From assembly GCA_021732995.1 (NCBI GenBank), contig JAKFWA010000054.1:124001-188000 (forward strand): DNA of 64,000 nt, given 5' to 3'. Origin of the DNA: Planctomycetaceae bacterium (GTDB taxonomy: Bacteria > Planctomycetota > Planctomycetia > Planctomycetales > Planctomycetaceae). This document shows, piece by piece, positions 24,552 through 33,113 of the stretch (its first letter is position 1; each line of letters begins with the position of its first letter). Made by a program: the position numbers and the translations under genes. The notes under the pieces are model-generated. The model made no database searches and had not been told where the DNA came from. It worked only from the letters and a program-made list of their open reading frames with translations.

Positions 24552-25634
24552 ATGACGCAACGCATTTTTAACTTCTCCGCTGGTCCAGCCGTATTGCCAC
24601 CTGAAGTATTGGAGGAAGCTCGCGAAGACATTCTGAACTTGCGAGGTTCAGGAATCGGCATTCTGGAGCATTCGCATCGCGGCAAACCTTTCATGGAAGT
24701 TCGCGACGAGACAGAGAGGTTAATTCGTGAACTCGGCGAAATCCCCGAGGACTATCACGTGCTGTTCCTGCAGGGCGGAGCCTCGATGCAGTTCTCCATG
24801 ATCCCGATGAACTTCTTGAAGGCGGGAGCGACGGCGGACTATCTGGTCACCGGCCACTGGGCGAAGCTGGCGGCGAAGGAAGCGGCGACGCTGGGGACAG
24901 TGCACACAGCTTGTTCAAGCGAAGACCACAACTTCAACTACATTCCCAAGAACTGTCACATCAGTGCACATCCCGCCTACGCGCACTACACGTCCAACAA
25001 CACGATTTTCGGCACTCAGTTCAAGTCTCTGCCGAATGTTCCGGCAAGTGTGCCACTTGTCTGTGATGCCAGCAGCGACATCTTCTCGCGACCGATCGAT
25101 GTTTCCAAACACGCTTTGATTTACGCGGGTGCCCAGAAGAACCTGGGGCCGGCGGGCGTCACTGTCGTGATTGTTCGCGATGAACTCGTGAAACGCGGCG
25201 CCCCTAATCTCCCGACCATGCTGCGTTACAGCACTTATGCTGAGAATCAGTCGCTCTACAACACTGGTCCGACGTTTGCGATCTATCTGGTGGGCCGGGT
25301 GTGTGCCTGGATCATGCGCAATGGCGGTCTGGAGGCGATGGCACGGAAGAACGAGGCCAAAGCCGCGAAGCTTTATAACTACCTGGACAGCAGCAAGCTG
25401 TTCAGGGGAACGGCCGAGAAGGAGTCTCGATCGTTGATGAACGTAACCTTCGTGACGGGAAACCCAGAGCTGGACGAGAAATTCATTAAGGAGGCGACTC
25501 GCAACGGGCTGGATGGGCTGAAGGGGCATCGCAGCGTCGGTGGCGTGCGAGCCAGCATCTACAACGCATTTCCATCGGCAGGTGTCGATGCGTTGGTGCA
25601 GTTGATGCGTGACTTTGAGGCGAAGCACGGCTGA
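24552..25634 (+). CDS. serC: Phosphoserine aminotransferase
   Basis: A 360-residue fold-type I PLP enzyme that converts 3-phosphohydroxypyruvate and glutamate to phosphoserine in serine synthesis, and also serves pyridoxal phosphate synthesis. [18 protein letters not shown] at the N-terminus, the substrate loop HRGKPFMEV and the PLP lysine K196 in [12 protein letters not shown] are diagnostic; the conserved [12 protein letters not shown] supplies the cofactor Asp. Length and C-terminal motif ([18 protein letters not shown]) match bacterial SerC. It is monocistronic or the first gene of the hpf/PTS block; a hairpin 8 bases after the stop favours the former. Confidence 0.98.
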   Translation: MTQRIFNFSAGPAVLPPEVLEEAREDILNLRGSGIGILEHSHRGKPFMEVRDETERLIRELGEIPEDYHVLFLQGGASMQFSMIPMNFLKAGATADYLVTGHWAKLAAKEAATLGTVHTACSSEDHNFNYIPKNCHISAHPAYAHYTSNNTIFGTQFKSLPNVPASVPLVCDASSDIFSRPIDVSKHALIYAGAQKNLGPAGVTVVIVRDELVKRGAPNLPTMLRYSTYAENQSLYNTGPTFAIYLVGRVCAWIMRNGGLEAMARKNEAKAAKLYNYLDSSKLFRGTAEKESRSLMNVTFVTGNPELDEKFIKEATRNGLDGLKGHRSVGGVRASIYNAFPSAGVDALVQLMRDFEAKHG

Positions 25635-25641
25635 CGTTCGC

Positions 25642-25666
25642 GTGGCTGGAGTCACTCTTCAGCCAC
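25642..25666. terminator. Hairpin downstream of serC
   Basis: A 10-bp stem (GTGGCTGGAG with CTTCAGCCAC, one G-T pair) and 5-base loop start 8 bases after the serC stop. No T-run follows, so it may be a weak or factor-assisted terminator. Confidence 0.5.
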
Positions 25667-25795
25667 CACTAAGATCCGGGCGGGGCGAATTGGATCTGTG
25701 TTGCCAACTCTTCACGGCAACTCAGGATCTGTGAATGCTCACTCAGAGTTCTTCATCCAGAGTTTTTGCAACCGGACGCGGCAGGGAGCCTACCA

Positions 25796-26113
25796 GTGCA
25801 GATCAACATCGCGAGTCGTCACGGAACTGTTCATGCGGAAGACCAGACTCACATTCGTGAGAAGGCCGACAAGCTGACGACATATTTTGAACGGGTGACT
25901 CAGATTAACGTGACGGTGGACTTCGGTCACAACGCCGCCAAAGTCGAAATTCAGGTCGATGCCGAGCACAAACACGACTTTGTCGCGATTGCAGAGGACT
26001 CGACGGTGGCGGTGGCGTTTGACACCGCTCTCGCCAAGATGGAGCACCAGATCAAAAAATATAAGGACCGGGTCCAAGATCACCGTCGAGATATCTCGAT
26101 GAGCGGTGAATAA
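25796..26113 (+). CDS. hpf: Ribosome hibernation-promoting factor, short form
   Basis: A 105-residue HPF/RaiA protein that binds the decoding centre of idle ribosomes and stabilises them in stationary phase. The beta-alpha-beta-beta-beta-alpha fold is clear: VQINIASRHG strand, helix EDQTHIREKADKLTTYF, then INVTVDF and KVEIQVDAE strands and the C-terminal helix TALAKMEHQIKKYKDRVQDH. It lacks the C-terminal dimerisation domain of long HPF. The GTG at 25796 is chosen because GGGAG lies 7 bases upstream and the first strand follows directly; a TTG at 25766 would add ten residues. It precedes ptsN by 49 bases, an order also seen at the rpoN-hpf-ptsN locus of proteobacteria. Confidence 0.95.
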   Translation: MQINIASRHGTVHAEDQTHIREKADKLTTYFERVTQINVTVDFGHNAAKVEIQVDAEHKHDFVAIAEDSTVAVAFDTALAKMEHQIKKYKDRVQDHRRDISMSGE

Positions 26114-26162
26114 CTTAACTACTGAATACAAACGCAACGTTCTCTTCCTGGAGAAGTAATCC

Positions 26163-26630
26163 ATGAAACTGACGGAGTTCGTCGTTCGCGAGGCAATTCT
26201 GACTGACCTCGTGGCCAAGACGAAAGCAGACGCGATTCGAGCGATGGTCGGAAGCTTGAAGAAGGCCGGGATGATTCCCGAAGCTGACGAAGATGGCATT
26301 GTCGCCGCAATCATGAAGCGAGAGGAACTCGGTTCTACAGGTATTGGCAACGGAGTTGCGGTTCCGCACACGAAGCATCCGTCAGTGACCCGTCTGGTTG
26401 CGACGGTTGCGGTGTCGAAGGCCGGCGTGGACTTCGCCAGCCTTGATGGTGAAGACGTTTTCATTCTGTTCCTGCTGGTTTCTCCACCTGATCGCCCCGG
26501 CGATCACCTACGTGGGCTGGAAACCATCTCACGTCATTTGCGTGAGCAGACGTTCTGCAGCTTCCTTAAGCAGTCGAACACCGCTGATGATGTGTTCGAA
26601 CTTCTCAAGGAAGTGGACGAAGCGAGCTAG
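26163..26630 (+). CDS. ptsN: PTS EIIA-Ntr-type phosphocarrier
   Basis: A 155-residue EIIA of the fructose/nitrogen type. [10 protein letters not shown] carries the phosphorylated histidine H69 in the exact context of PtsN, and helices and strands follow the family pattern ([23 protein letters not shown]). A good ribosome site (GGAGA) precedes ATG 26163. Together with the HPr-like protein and enzyme I just downstream, and with no EIIB or EIIC in the window, it should work as a regulatory phosphorelay that reports metabolic state to other proteins rather than as a sugar transporter. Neighbour hpf supports a stress or stationary-phase role. Confidence 0.94.
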   Translation: MKLTEFVVREAILTDLVAKTKADAIRAMVGSLKKAGMIPEADEDGIVAAIMKREELGSTGIGNGVAVPHTKHPSVTRLVATVAVSKAGVDFASLDGEDVFILFLLVSPPDRPGDHLRGLETISRHLREQTFCSFLKQSNTADDVFELLKEVDEAS

Positions 26631-26639
26631 CGGTTGCAC

Positions 26640-26666
26640 GCGGGCCTTTGTGCCCGCCTGTTCTTT
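26640..26666 (+). terminator. Hairpin with T-rich tail between ptsN and the HPr gene
   Basis: GCGGGC and GCCCGC (26640-26645 and 26652-26657) form a 6-bp stem around CTTTGT, followed by CTGTTCTTT. It lies 10 bases past the ptsN stop and ends 33 bases before the HPr start, so it may attenuate transcription between them. Confidence 0.55.
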
Positions 26667-26698
26667 GCATCTTCTGGGATTTCAGGTGGCGGTCGCCC

Positions 26699-26992
26699 AT
26701 GAGCGAGCCTGTTCGGCAAACAATCACAGTGAAGAACGAAAACGGACTACACTTGGTGCCGTGTTCGTTGATCACTCGCGCCGCCACCGGTTTTGCCTGC
26801 CAGGTTGAGATTCACAGCGCTACCCGAAAGGCAGATGCCAAGAATATTTTCGATCTGATGGGTTTGGGGGCCGCTTGTGGTACTGAGCTAACCCTGATCG
26901 CGAATGGCGATGGTGCTGCGGATGCCATTCAAAAGCTGGTGGAGTTGTTTGAGTCCGGGTTGGAAGCTTCCAGTCGTCGCCCGAATTCCTGA
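26699..26992 (+). CDS. ptsH: HPr-like phosphocarrier with an altered active-site loop
   Basis: A 97-residue HPr-fold protein: TITVKNENGLHLVPCSLITRAA is the first strand and active-site loop, and FACQVEIHS and the C-terminal helix AADAIQKLVELFESGLE follow as in HPr. The phosphorylated histidine is present (H18), but the canonical loop G-L-H-A-R-P is here G-L-H-L-V-P, so the arginine that assists phosphotransfer (Arg17 in other HPrs) is replaced by Val. The regulatory Ser46 region reads KNIFDLMGLGA, with Asn where HPr kinase would find Ser. It is probably an Npr-type regulatory HPr. ATG 26699 removes an implausible upstream tail. Enzyme I starts 81 bases downstream. Confidence 0.88.
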   Translation: MSEPVRQTITVKNENGLHLVPCSLITRAATGFACQVEIHSATRKADAKNIFDLMGLGAACGTELTLIANGDGAADAIQKLVELFESGLEASSRRPNS

Positions 26993-27072
26993 TGTCGGTT
27001 GTTCTCTCTTAGAAACGAAGTTTGCACGTTGAGCGGCAGTCTCGTGAAAGGCCATCCCTGAGCGGGAACGCG

Positions 27073-28827
27073 ATGAAGACGAAGAGCGGAATACCGGTTT
27101 CTCCTGGTGTGGCCATCGGCCCCGCGATGCTGTTTGGCGCTCGGGGCTTTCGTATTCCGCAACGCTTTGTGAGTGTCGATGCCGTTGAGTCCGAGATTGG
27201 TCGGTTCCGCGGTGCACTTCACAAAGTCGCTCAGGCGATCGAGGAAAATCAGCACGTTGCCAGCCAGCGGCTGGGCGAAGAATATGCTGCGATTTTTGGC
27301 GCTCATCTGCTCATGGTGCGCGATCCGAAGTTGCTGGGTGAAATCGAAACGCTGATTCGCTCCAAGTGTTTTTCGCCCGAGTTCGCCGCCAGTCGCGTGT
27401 TTCGTAACTACGCGAAGGCGTTTCAGAATCTCGGCAACGCTTATCTGGCAGAGCGTGCAACCGATGTGTTCGATCTGGAAAAACGCGTTCTGCACGCGTT
27501 GCTGGGGGAAGATCGCCCGGAACTCACGCATCTGACCGAGTCGGTGGTGATTCTGGCGCACAACCTGACGCCGAGTGAGACTGCTGGCTTGGATCGCGAG
27601 AAGGTGCTGGGCTTCGCCACTGAGGTCGGCGGTCGCACCAGTCACACCGCGATTCTGGCGGGAGCGTTGGAACTGCCAGCTGTCGTGGGTGTGGGCGGGT
27701 TTCTCGCTGATGTCTCTGCTGGCGATATCGTCATTATCGACGGCTATCGCGGCGAGATCATCATCGACCCTGATGAAGAAACCTTGTCGCGCTACAAGCT
27801 GGTGCTTGAGCAGTACAAGTCCGACAAGCAGCGACTGGCTAAGCTGACGTCAGCAGAAGCCATCACCACTGACAGCGTGCGAATTCAGGTGCTGGGAAAC
27901 ATCGAGTTTCCTCAGGAAGTCGAACACTGCATGGAGCGTGGTGCCGACGGCATCGGGCTCTACCGCACCGAGTTTCTCTACCTCGGCACGAACCAGATTC
28001 CTTCTGAGGAAGACCACTACGAAGCCTACTGCAAGGTGGTTAAAGCCTGTGGCAACCACCCGGTTGTGATTCGCACGCTCGACTTGGGCTCGGATAAAGT
28101 TCCGGCGAACGAGACTGAGTTCGTCAGCAGTTGCGACAATCCCGCTCTCGGTCTGCGAAGCATCCGTCTGAGCCTTAACAACCTGCCGTTGTTCAAGGTT
28201 CAGTTGCGGGCGATTCTGCGCGCTGCGGTGTACGGCGATGTGCGGATCATGTTCCCGCTGATTACATCCCTGCTGGAACTACGCAAAGCCAAGATGGTTT
28301 TGAACGACGTGATGGACGACCTCGACGAGGCCGGAATTCCGTTCAAACGCGACGTGCGAGTGGGGATGATGGTCGAGGTTCCAGCAGCGGCGCTGCTGGC
28401 CGATCAGTTCGCTCCGGAAGTGGATTTTTTCTCGATCGGGACGAACGATCTGATCCAATACACACTTGCCGTCGACCGTGCTGATCCCAGTGTGGCCAAC
28501 TTGTACTGGGCGGGAGATCCCTCTATTCTGCGACTCATTCGGATGGTTGTTGATGCGGGCAGAACGCACGGAATTCCGGTGACTGTCTGCGGCCAAATGA
28601 GCTCCGAACCGCGCTTTATTCCGCTACTGGTCGGATTGGGACTTCGCCATCTTAGCGTCACCCCAATCGCGATTCCTGAGGTTAAGGATCTGATTCGTCA
28701 CCTGAGTTCGTCGCAAAGTGAAGAGATCGCAAGGCATGCCCTTACGCTGGATATCGCTCGCGACGTCGAAAACTATCTTCGAGGTGAAGTGGATCGGATC
28801 TATCCCGATGGCAGCATTGCGGAATAA
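27073..28827 (+). CDS. ptsI: Phosphoenolpyruvate-protein phosphotransferase (PTS enzyme I)
   Basis: A 584-residue enzyme I that takes phosphate from PEP and passes it to HPr. The N-terminal half has the phosphorylated H191 in GGRTSHTAILAG; the C-terminal TIM barrel has GIGLYRTEFLY, SIGTNDLIQY and the catalytic Cys in TVCGQMSSEP (CGEMA in most family members). There is no GAF domain, so it is of EI rather than PtsP type in length. ATG 27073 begins just before the first strand (SGIPVSPGVAIGPA). It is the last gene of the hpf-ptsN-HPr-EI group. Its product should phosphorylate the HPr-like protein encoded upstream, despite that protein's altered loop. Confidence 0.96.
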   Translation: MKTKSGIPVSPGVAIGPAMLFGARGFRIPQRFVSVDAVESEIGRFRGALHKVAQAIEENQHVASQRLGEEYAAIFGAHLLMVRDPKLLGEIETLIRSKCFSPEFAASRVFRNYAKAFQNLGNAYLAERATDVFDLEKRVLHALLGEDRPELTHLTESVVILAHNLTPSETAGLDREKVLGFATEVGGRTSHTAILAGALELPAVVGVGGFLADVSAGDIVIIDGYRGEIIIDPDEETLSRYKLVLEQYKSDKQRLAKLTSAEAITTDSVRIQVLGNIEFPQEVEHCMERGADGIGLYRTEFLYLGTNQIPSEEDHYEAYCKVVKACGNHPVVIRTLDLGSDKVPANETEFVSSCDNPALGLRSIRLSLNNLPLFKVQLRAILRAAVYGDVRIMFPLITSLLELRKAKMVLNDVMDDLDEAGIPFKRDVRVGMMVEVPAAALLADQFAPEVDFFSIGTNDLIQYTLAVDRADPSVANLYWAGDPSILRLIRMVVDAGRTHGIPVTVCGQMSSEPRFIPLLVGLGLRHLSVTPIAIPEVKDLIRHLSSSQSEEIARHALTLDIARDVENYLRGEVDRIYPDGSIAE

Positions 28828-29295
28828 CCACAGGTTCACGGCCGCTTTTGCTGAGACAATTTCGACCGATCAAACTACTTACACTCGGGGTGTTCAACCC
28901 TATTTTGCCTGGTGAAAGACCAAGTCCGGAAGGCCGACTAGTGTCTGGGATGTGCCTGAAGTCCTCCGCCGAAAGCGCGAATCGACGCCGAAACTGCTCG
29001 ATTGGGACCTGTCATCGAAGCACATCGCTCAGGCTTGCTGATCGCCGCCCCCAACTGTGCGACCGACTGCTGAATTTGCCCAATGTGGGGAGTTCTCTCA
29101 GTTTTTCCCGGAGCGATTGGCTCTTGGAAATAAATCGCTGCAGTTCCAGGGTCGAGGCTGGCTCGCAAGCTCCACTCGTACACAAATCAGTCTTCCCGCC
29201 TGGAGTGGCTCCTTTGTTCGCTGTTGCTGTCGAACGGCCCAGTGTTCTCACCGGTGTGGAATTGGGACGAACTCTCCCTACGAAAGGGATTGTTC
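28828..29295 (+). promoter_or_regulatory. 468-base gap and likely long leader of the RNase E/G gene
   Basis: No protein-like open frame fits between enzyme I and the RNase E/G start. An open frame at 28848-29396 overlaps the nuclease gene in another frame and has an arginine/serine-rich, non-family composition. In E. coli the rne message has a several-hundred-base leader through which the enzyme cleaves its own mRNA, so a long structured leader here would make sense; I could not fold it by eye. Confidence 0.45.
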
Positions 29296-30873
29296 ATGAA
29301 GAAAGAAATGCTGATCAATGCGCGTCAGCCCGAAGAGACGCGCATTGGGGTCATCGAAGATGGGGTTCTCGAAGAACTCTATGTCGAACGAAATAGCCTC
29401 GAAAGCTACGTCGGCAACATCTATCGAGGCCGCGTAGTTAACCTTGAGCCGAGTATTCAGGCGGCGTTTGTGGACTTCGGGGTCGGACGCAACGGTTTCC
29501 TCCATGTGAGCGACGTTGAGTATCAGTACTACAAGCATCTGGTCGATCCAGATGCTGAATCGAAGGCCCGCAAGGCTGGCAAGCGTTTCAACGAGCGCAG
29601 CGTCCGCAACAAGCCGCCGATTCAGGAGATTTTCCGCCGCGGCAGTGAAGTGCTCGTGCAGTGCATCAAGGAAGGCATCGGAGCCAAAGGCCCGACGCTC
29701 TCGACCTATATCAGCATTCCGGGACGCTACCTGGTGTTGATGCCCGGTCTGCAACGCGTGGGCGTCAGCCGTAAGATTGATGACGACGATTCGCGCTTCC
29801 GCCTGCGGAAGCTGCTGAATGAACTGGCTCCGCCGCCAGGGCTGGGTTTCATCATCCGCACGGCGGGACTAGATCGTCCGAAAGAGGACCTGGAGCGCGA
29901 TCTCAACTATCTGATCCGCTTGTGGAAGGTCATTGTGCGTCGGCTGCAGAAGCCGTCCGGGCCGGGCGATGTCTATCAAGACAGCGACATGGTCATCCGC
30001 ACAATCCGCGATATCTACACGGGCGATATCGACGCGATCTACCTCGACGAACCGGCCGCTTTTGAACGGGCTCGTGAGTTCATGAACGTGATCATGCCGA
30101 ATCACGTGAACCGCGTGAACTTCTACGAAGGCCAGGAATCGATCTTCCACAAGTACAAGATCGAAGACGAAATCACTCGCATTCAGCACCGCAAGGTGCC
30201 GCTGAAGGGCGGCGGTTCGATTGTTATCGACCAGACGGAAGCTCTGGTGGCGATTGACGTTAACAGCGGCAACTGCCGCGTCGACGACAATGCCGAAGAG
30301 ACCGCGTATCAGGTCAACCTGCGAGCGGCCGAAGAAATTTGCCGTCAGGTTCGCCTGCGCGATATCGGCGGCGTGATCGTCTGTGACTTCATCGACATGC
30401 GGGAGGAAAAGCATCGTCGTGGTGTCGAACGAGCCCTGCACAATGCGATGCAGCGTGACCGGGCACGTTCAAAGGTCCTGCGGATGAGCCCGTTTGGCCT
30501 GATCGAGATGACTCGGCAGCGAATTCGACCCTCGTTGCGCCGCAGCATTTATCGGGAATGCCCGAGCTGCGCGGGTACCGGTCTGGTCAAGACGGCGGAA
30601 AGCGTGGCTATTGAAGTCATGCGAGTGCTGATTACCGCCAGCTCTCAAACAGACGTTGAGCAGTTGATTGTGGAAGTCGAGCACGACGTGGCCCACTACT
30701 TGGCCAATGCTAAACGTCGTGAAATCAACGGTTTAGAAGATGCGGTCAAGATCACGATCAGCATTCGTGGTCGTGCGGACGTGAACCCGAACCACGTGGT
30801 TATCGAGCGGGTGGACGCTGCTGGACACCACACAAGGATTCCGTTGCCGGGTGACTCGCAAACGGGAAAATGA
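29296..30873 (+). CDS. rng: Ribonuclease E/G
   Basis: A 525-residue endoribonuclease of the RNase E/G family, acting on mRNA and rRNA precursors. It has the S1 RNA-binding domain (about 38-125; YRGRVVNLEPSIQAAFVDFG) with an inserted lysine/arginine-rich segment, the DNase I-like catalytic domain with the metal-binding D321 in AIDVNSGNC and D364 in VCDFIDM (offset by the same number of residues from E. coli D303 and D346), and the zinc-link CPSCAGTG. There is no long C-terminal degradosome scaffold, so RNase G-like architecture. GAAAGGGA precedes ATG 29296. It is followed by rplU, a common gene order. Confidence 0.95.
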   Translation: MKKEMLINARQPEETRIGVIEDGVLEELYVERNSLESYVGNIYRGRVVNLEPSIQAAFVDFGVGRNGFLHVSDVEYQYYKHLVDPDAESKARKAGKRFNERSVRNKPPIQEIFRRGSEVLVQCIKEGIGAKGPTLSTYISIPGRYLVLMPGLQRVGVSRKIDDDDSRFRLRKLLNELAPPPGLGFIIRTAGLDRPKEDLERDLNYLIRLWKVIVRRLQKPSGPGDVYQDSDMVIRTIRDIYTGDIDAIYLDEPAAFERAREFMNVIMPNHVNRVNFYEGQESIFHKYKIEDEITRIQHRKVPLKGGGSIVIDQTEALVAIDVNSGNCRVDDNAEETAYQVNLRAAEEICRQVRLRDIGGVIVCDFIDMREEKHRRGVERALHNAMQRDRARSKVLRMSPFGLIEMTRQRIRPSLRRSIYRECPSCAGTGLVKTAESVAIEVMRVLITASSQTDVEQLIVEVEHDVAHYLANAKRREINGLEDAVKITISIRGRADVNPNHVVIERVDAAGHHTRIPLPGDSQTGK

Positions 30874-31006
30874 GCAGTTATCTTGCCCGCTTCTGGCGCG
30901 AGGTTTCCCTTGTGCCAGTGAAGTCGGACGCGACGGATGCGTCCTGAAGTTGCACCGGCAACTTGGGTTATCAGGTGTTTGAATCGAATCACAGGTGATG
31001 TCTTTT

Positions 31007-31333
31007 ATGTTCGCGATCATTGAAGATGGCAGCCGCCAGTACCGCGTGGAAGTCGGCGACAATCTGGTGGTGGATTTCCGTGATGGAACGGAAAACGGCC
31101 AGTCGTTGAAGTTTGAGAAGGTTCTGCTGGTCAACAACGAGGGTGGCAGCAAGATCGGCCGCCCGGTTCTGGAAGGCGTGACGGTGACTGGAGAGATCGT
31201 GCATGCTCTCTTCAAAGGCCCGAAGCTGGAAATCCAGAAGTTCCGCCGCCGCAAGAACTATCGTCGTCACACCGGTCACCGCCAGAAGCACACGGTTGTG
31301 AAGATCACATCGATCGACCTGCCAACCGCGTAG
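31007..31333 (+). CDS. rplU: 50S ribosomal protein L21
   Basis: A 108-residue L21 that binds 23S rRNA. MFAIIEDGSRQYRVEVGD is the canonical opening (AIIE.G.RQYRV), and the C-terminus KFRRRKNYRRHTGHRQKHT is the rRNA-binding loop. The ATG at 31007 matches the usual start; ATG 30998 and GTG 30995 add four residues. In most bacteria rpmA (L27) follows rplU; here a strong terminator comes 30 bases after the stop and no L27 gene is in the next 30 kb. The RNase E/G gene is upstream. Confidence 0.97.
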   Translation: MFAIIEDGSRQYRVEVGDNLVVDFRDGTENGQSLKFEKVLLVNNEGGSKIGRPVLEGVTVTGEIVHALFKGPKLEIQKFRRRKNYRRHTGHRQKHTVVKITSIDLPTA

Positions 31334-31362
31334 TTGGTGTTGAATCGTGTTGAGTTATTGAG

Positions 31363-31406
31363 AACGCCTGCAGACTCCACTTGTGAGTCGGCAGGCGTTT
31401 TCTTTT
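31363..31406 (+). terminator. Rho-independent terminator of rplU
   Basis: Arms 31363-31377 and 31385-31399 form a 14-bp stem with one mismatch and a 7-base loop, followed by a T-rich run (GTTTTCTTTT). It is the strongest terminator in the window and lies 30 bases after the rplU stop. Confidence 0.93.
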
Positions 31407-31451
31407 GCGGGGCGGGCCGGTTTCCGAATCTGGATCAACGCAGGAGCGGCT

Positions 31452-32981
31452 GTGAAGGCGTCGTTGTGGATGGTCTTGGCGTGGCTCGCGCTCGGGATGG
31501 TTTGCCCCAGCTTTGCGGATGAGTTGTCCGACACCGAGCGGGCCGCTCAGACGATTACGCAGGATGAACTCAAGCAGTTCGTGACGTTTCTGGCCAGCGA
31601 CTCTTTACAAGGGCGCGAAGCGGGTACGGCGGGCAGTCAGGCCGCCGGAGCGTTCCTGGTCTCCGAGTTGAAACGCTCGAAGCTGAAACCTGACGGAGAT
31701 GGCGGAGATTGGTTTCAAACCTTTAGCGGCGCGTATCGCAACATCGTCGCTGTGCTGCCGGGATCAGACGACAAGCTGAAGCATGAATTTATTCTCGTCG
31801 GTGCGCACTACGACCATGTGGGTTTCGGAACTCCCCGAAACAGCAAAGGCCCGATTGGCTTCGTTCATAACGGGGCTGATGACAACGCCAGCGGCTGCGC
31901 GGCGGTGCTGGAACTGATCGAAGCGCTTGACGAGCTGAAAACGAAGCCGCGCCGGTCTCTGCTGTTCGTTTTTTGGGACGGTGAGGAGAAGGGGCTGCTG
32001 GGCTCGCGTCATTTTGTGTCTCAGCCGACGCACCCACTGAGTACCATTCGGTTCACGTTGAACGCCGACATGATGGGGCGTCTGCCTGCGAGCGGGCTCC
32101 AGCTTCAAGGCTGGCGGACGGCAACGGGGTTGCGGCAGTTCTTCGCGCAGTGCAACACGGATCTGATGACGCTCGATTTCGATCGGCGCTATGTCCCCGA
32201 CAGTGACCATTGGCCGTTCTTCGAACGCGGCATTCCCAGCATCATGCTGCATACGGACAAGCACGAGGACTATCATCGTCCCTCGGACGACGCTGAGAAG
32301 ATCAACTATGTTGGTCTGCGCGATGGAGCGAAGTTTCTATTTCGCTGCGCAGTGGAACTCGCCAACGCGGAGGAAACGCCCGCCTTTCGCGAACTGTACA
32401 AATCCGAAATCAACAACCTCAGTCTGCAACCGGGCTGGATGCGCGCGCCGAAGTTGATTCGCCCGGCTCCCGCACGATTGGGTGTGTCCTACGATCCTGA
32501 GCTTGCCGAGAAAGGCCTCGTGCGAATTACTCGCGTCGAGCCTGGCAGTCCCAGCGCGTTGGGCGGCATCGAGAGTGGCGACGAGATCATGGAGTTCGCA
32601 GGTCAGGTGGTGAAAGACTGGCCGGAGTTTCGCACGCTGGTCGTCACCGCAGACTCCGAGACGGACGCCGTCTTGAAACGCGGTGATGAAATGAAGACGG
32701 TGAAGCTCAAGCTGCGGGGCGAGCCGATTCGCGTTGGATGTAAGACTCAAACCGACGAGGCCGAGCCGGGATGTGCGATCGTCACCGAGGTCACGGCAGG
32801 AACTCCGGCGGATGTGGCTGGCCTGCGAGTCGGTCAGCGCATCTGGCAGATCGCCGGAGAGCCGATGTCGAAGCCCGATTCGGCTGCCGCGCTCTTTACG
32901 GCAGCCAGTCCCGTTGAGGTTCAGATCGAGGAATCTGGTCGAATCCGAACGCTGATGCTCAAACGTGTTAAAAAGCGTTGA
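31452..32981 (+). CDS. Exported M28 aminopeptidase with two PDZ domains
   Basis: A 509-residue zinc peptidase of the M28 family. A signal peptide (1-22) ends in CPSFADEL. Residues about 30-300 form the peptidase: the metal ligands are His in GAHYDHVG, Asp in NGADDNASG, the catalytic Glu pair in WDGEEKGLLGS, Asp in NADMMGR and His in HTDKHEDYH. Two PDZ domains follow (about 330-415, ARLGVSYD..RVEPGSPSALGGIESGDEI; and 420-505, AGTPADVAGLRVGQRIWQI), which usually bind C-termini or regulate access. The GTG at 31452 has AGGAG 5 bases upstream; an earlier GTG at 31383 lies in the rplU terminator and is unlikely. Confidence 0.9.
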   Translation: MKASLWMVLAWLALGMVCPSFADELSDTERAAQTITQDELKQFVTFLASDSLQGREAGTAGSQAAGAFLVSELKRSKLKPDGDGGDWFQTFSGAYRNIVAVLPGSDDKLKHEFILVGAHYDHVGFGTPRNSKGPIGFVHNGADDNASGCAAVLELIEALDELKTKPRRSLLFVFWDGEEKGLLGSRHFVSQPTHPLSTIRFTLNADMMGRLPASGLQLQGWRTATGLRQFFAQCNTDLMTLDFDRRYVPDSDHWPFFERGIPSIMLHTDKHEDYHRPSDDAEKINYVGLRDGAKFLFRCAVELANAEETPAFRELYKSEINNLSLQPGWMRAPKLIRPAPARLGVSYDPELAEKGLVRITRVEPGSPSALGGIESGDEIMEFAGQVVKDWPEFRTLVVTADSETDAVLKRGDEMKTVKLKLRGEPIRVGCKTQTDEAEPGCAIVTEVTAGTPADVAGLRVGQRIWQIAGEPMSKPDSAAALFTAASPVEVQIEESGRIRTLMLKRVKKR

Positions 32982-33113
32982 TGGTCTAAAGTCGATCTTT
33001 GCAGGACTTACGGCTTTTCCAGAAATTCTTGTACGGGGCAGCGACCGAACTCCCACTAATAAAGCGTGAAAATAATCGCGTGACGCGAAACGACGCTTTC
33101 GAGGAATTCGGCC

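Noticed and set aside
23605-24555. 316-codon plus-strand open frame opposite the epimerase gene
   Set aside because: Antisense to a clear short-chain dehydrogenase and overlapping the serC start; no domain features.
28848-29396. 182-codon open frame before and into the RNase E/G gene
   Set aside because: It overlaps the nuclease start by 101 bases in another frame, has Arg/Ser-rich composition without family motifs, and lacks a ribosome site.
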